Origin: Lachnospiraceae bacterium UBA6452
Lineage (GTDB): Bacteria > Bacillota > Clostridia > Lachnospirales > Lachnospiraceae
NCBI GenBank assembly: GCA_002441865.1
Contig: DJNY01000105.1
Coordinates: 1 to 7,588, forward strand
Length of the DNA stretch: 7,588 nt
Direction of reading: 5' to 3'
Part shown: one piece after another, positions 6,925 to 7,588 of the stretch
How the letters are laid out: every line of letters begins with the position of its first letter
Position numbering within the stretch: the stretch's first letter is position 1
Made by a program: the position numbers and the translations under genes
Notes under the pieces: model-generated
Told to the model about the DNA's origin: nothing
What the model saw: the letters and a program-made list of their open reading frames with translations, nothing else
Databases searched by the model: none

Positions 6925-7206
6925 CTAACTCTTAAATTTATGCGCTGTTTTCATAAAGATCAGTTCTACCAGAGCAAATAGAAACAGAGAAATAATCAAT
7001 CCTAATATGCTCCAAAATGCAGATTTTGCAAATAGACCTATACCTATCGGCAAAAGTGCCAGACATCTTGCAATTCCCTTACACCGGCTGAATTTTTTGT
7101 TAATGGAACATGTCATATTCTTACCACATTTTTTACAATCCGGATGTATCAGAACATTGATAGAATACTGCTGCTCGCCGCAACAATGTGGACAGATTAT
7201 TTTCAT
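6925..7206 (-). CDS. Zinc-ribbon small membrane protein (93 aa), function unknown
   Basis: The N-terminus carries a treble-clef or zinc-ribbon type metal site: Cys5-x2-Cys8 (CPHC) and Cys24-x2-Cys27 (CKKC), with 15 residues between the pairs. Extra cysteines lie at 9, 33, 42 and 48. A basic linker (KKFSRCKG) leads into a hydrophobic half with one segment at about 46-60 and a longer one at about 63-85, ending in a basic tail (KTAHKFKS). The zinc domain is probably cytoplasmic and anchored to the membrane. The ATG at 7206 follows AAGGGGG with an 8-nt spacer. A longer frame back to TTG at 7317 would cross the long hairpin and has no ribosome binding site. A TTGATA box at 7266-7271 may be part of its promoter, but no good -10 is paired with it. 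The gene is isolated by hairpins on both sides. I do not recognise a named family. Confidence 0.8.
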   Translation of the reverse strand: MKIICPHCCGEQQYSINVLIHPDCKKCGKNMTCSINKKFSRCKGIARCLALLPIGIGLFAKSAFWSILGLIISLFLFALVELIFMKTAHKFKS

Positions 7207-7275
7207 TTCAAATTCCCCCTTAAATATATAAATTTGCCGACTCGATATTTGAATAGAAGTAGAAATATCAATACA

Positions 7276-7348
7276 AAACAGGAACATCCTGGGATAAGCA
7301 ATCAATAGGGTAGGCAAACGTGATTGCGTTCCTGGAATGTTCCTGTTT
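7276..7348. repeat. Long imperfect hairpin with repeated GTTCCTG/CAGGAAC boxes, possible terminator
   Basis: The outer arms AAACAGGAACAT (7276-7287) and ATGTTCCTGTTT (7337-7348) are perfectly complementary over 12 bp. The inner arms GCAATCA (7298-7304) and TGATTGC (7321-7327) pair over 7 bp, and the part between them pairs imperfectly. The loop is 16 nt. GTTCCTG occurs at 7328-7334 and 7339-7345, one helical turn apart, and its complement at 7279-7285. The structure begins about 25 nt after the stop of the hydrolase gene and is followed by only TTTTG on the minus strand, so it may terminate that gene weakly. It is longer and more structured than usual terminators. I see no target-site duplication that would mark it as a small transposable element. 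Confidence 0.6.
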
Positions 7349-7372
7349 ATTTCTCACATTACTATCCAATCC

Positions 7373-7588
7373 TTAATAAAAGATATGTCCCCCGATCTGC
7401 TGTCCGGTCAGCCCCGGGATCGGCGTACGGAAGAACAGACAGTTTCCGACCGGCGAAGCACCTGCCATGGCATCCTGTGCTGCCTGATAGCACGATTCAT
7501 TTGCCCCTCTGGCAAGCACCAGTGCAAAACGTCCGCTGCCGACAGGAGAAAACTGCTTCTTCTGCATGATAACCTCCAGCACTGTAGA
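7373..7588 (-). CDS. SleB-type cell wall hydrolase (Hydrolase_2), C-terminal fragment
   Basis: The frame is open at the right edge and gives the last 71 residues before a TAA at 7373-7375. The segment VIMQKKQFSPVGSGR matches the family pattern VIYxxxQFSPVxxGR. It is followed by the AAQDAMAGASPVGNCLFFR helix-strand and the terminal IGGHIFY, which resembles the IGNHVFY end of this family. Members cleave peptidoglycan; SleB itself is a spore cortex-lytic transglycosylase, and many Clostridia carry several vegetative or sporulation paralogues. The catalytic glutamate and any signal peptide, LysM or SH3 modules lie in the N-terminal part outside the window, so the exact role cannot be judged. The visible end is intact, and the protein is probably exported or wall-associated. 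Confidence 0.87.
   Translation of the reverse strand, partial: STVLEVIMQKKQFSPVGSGRFALVLARGANESCYQAAQDAMAGASPVGNCLFFRTPIPGLTGQQIGGHIFY

Noticed and set aside
7207..7317. 37-residue N-terminal extension of the zinc-ribbon protein
   Set aside because: It would start at TTG inside the loop of the long hairpin. The ATG at 7206 has a good ribosome binding site and puts the zinc ribbon at the N-terminus as expected.
7324..7569. 81-codon open frame on the plus strand
   Set aside because: It is antisense to the clearly recognisable hydrolase C-terminus and has no ribosome binding site.
1..7588. Search for tRNA, rRNA, CRISPR arrays, insertion sequences and attachment sites
   Set aside because: I found no cloverleaf, no regularly spaced repeat, no transposase with terminal repeats and no duplicated site by reading. 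The Rpn protein is named putative transposase in databases, but no mobile element ends flank it.

Overview
The window looks like a chromosomal segment from a Gram-positive, low-to-mid GC gut Clostridium, most likely Lachnospiraceae. The reasons are strong AGGAGG-type ribosome binding sites, short intergenic gaps, a SleB-type cell wall hydrolase, a PDDEXK_2/Rpn nuclease with a Gxxx-repeat tail, and a very large DUF4132 protein. No 16S or other species marker is present, so the family is an inference. Every supported gene lies on the minus strand, so transcription runs from right to left.

Reading in the direction of transcription, the window opens with the C-terminal 71 residues of a SleB/Hydrolase_2 cell wall hydrolase (7373-7588, cut by the right edge). 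An unusually long imperfect hairpin (7276-7348) follows it. Next comes a 93-aa protein with a four-cysteine zinc ribbon and two membrane segments (6925-7206), which ends in a clean intrinsic terminator (6824-6843).

The main content is a probable four-gene operon with almost no intergenic space. It consists of an Rpn-family PD-(D/E)XK nuclease (5817-6662), a 61-aa two-helix membrane protein starting at TTG (5621-5806), a 137-aa protein of unknown function (5207-5620), and a DUF4132 giant of at least 1,728 residues (1-5186, C-terminus cut by the left edge). The DUF4132 reading frame is continuous over the whole left two thirds of the window. The 766-codon open frame on the opposite strand is its codon-register shadow.

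The most interesting signals concern the nuclease and the gene junctions. (i) The rpn gene contains an in-frame ATG preceded by GGAGGGAG. This would release the 59-residue C-terminal domain as a separate protein, which is the arrangement reported for RpnL toxin and RpnS intragenic antitoxin pairs. (ii) The leader of rpn can fold so that the ribosome binding site of the full-length nuclease is paired, while the internal site lies outside that structure. (iii) The small membrane gene carries a plausible internal promoter overlapped by an 8+4+8 inverted repeat, so the 137-aa/DUF4132 pair may be a module regulated separately from rpn. Together these suggest a stress or phage-defence type island, but the joint function is inference.
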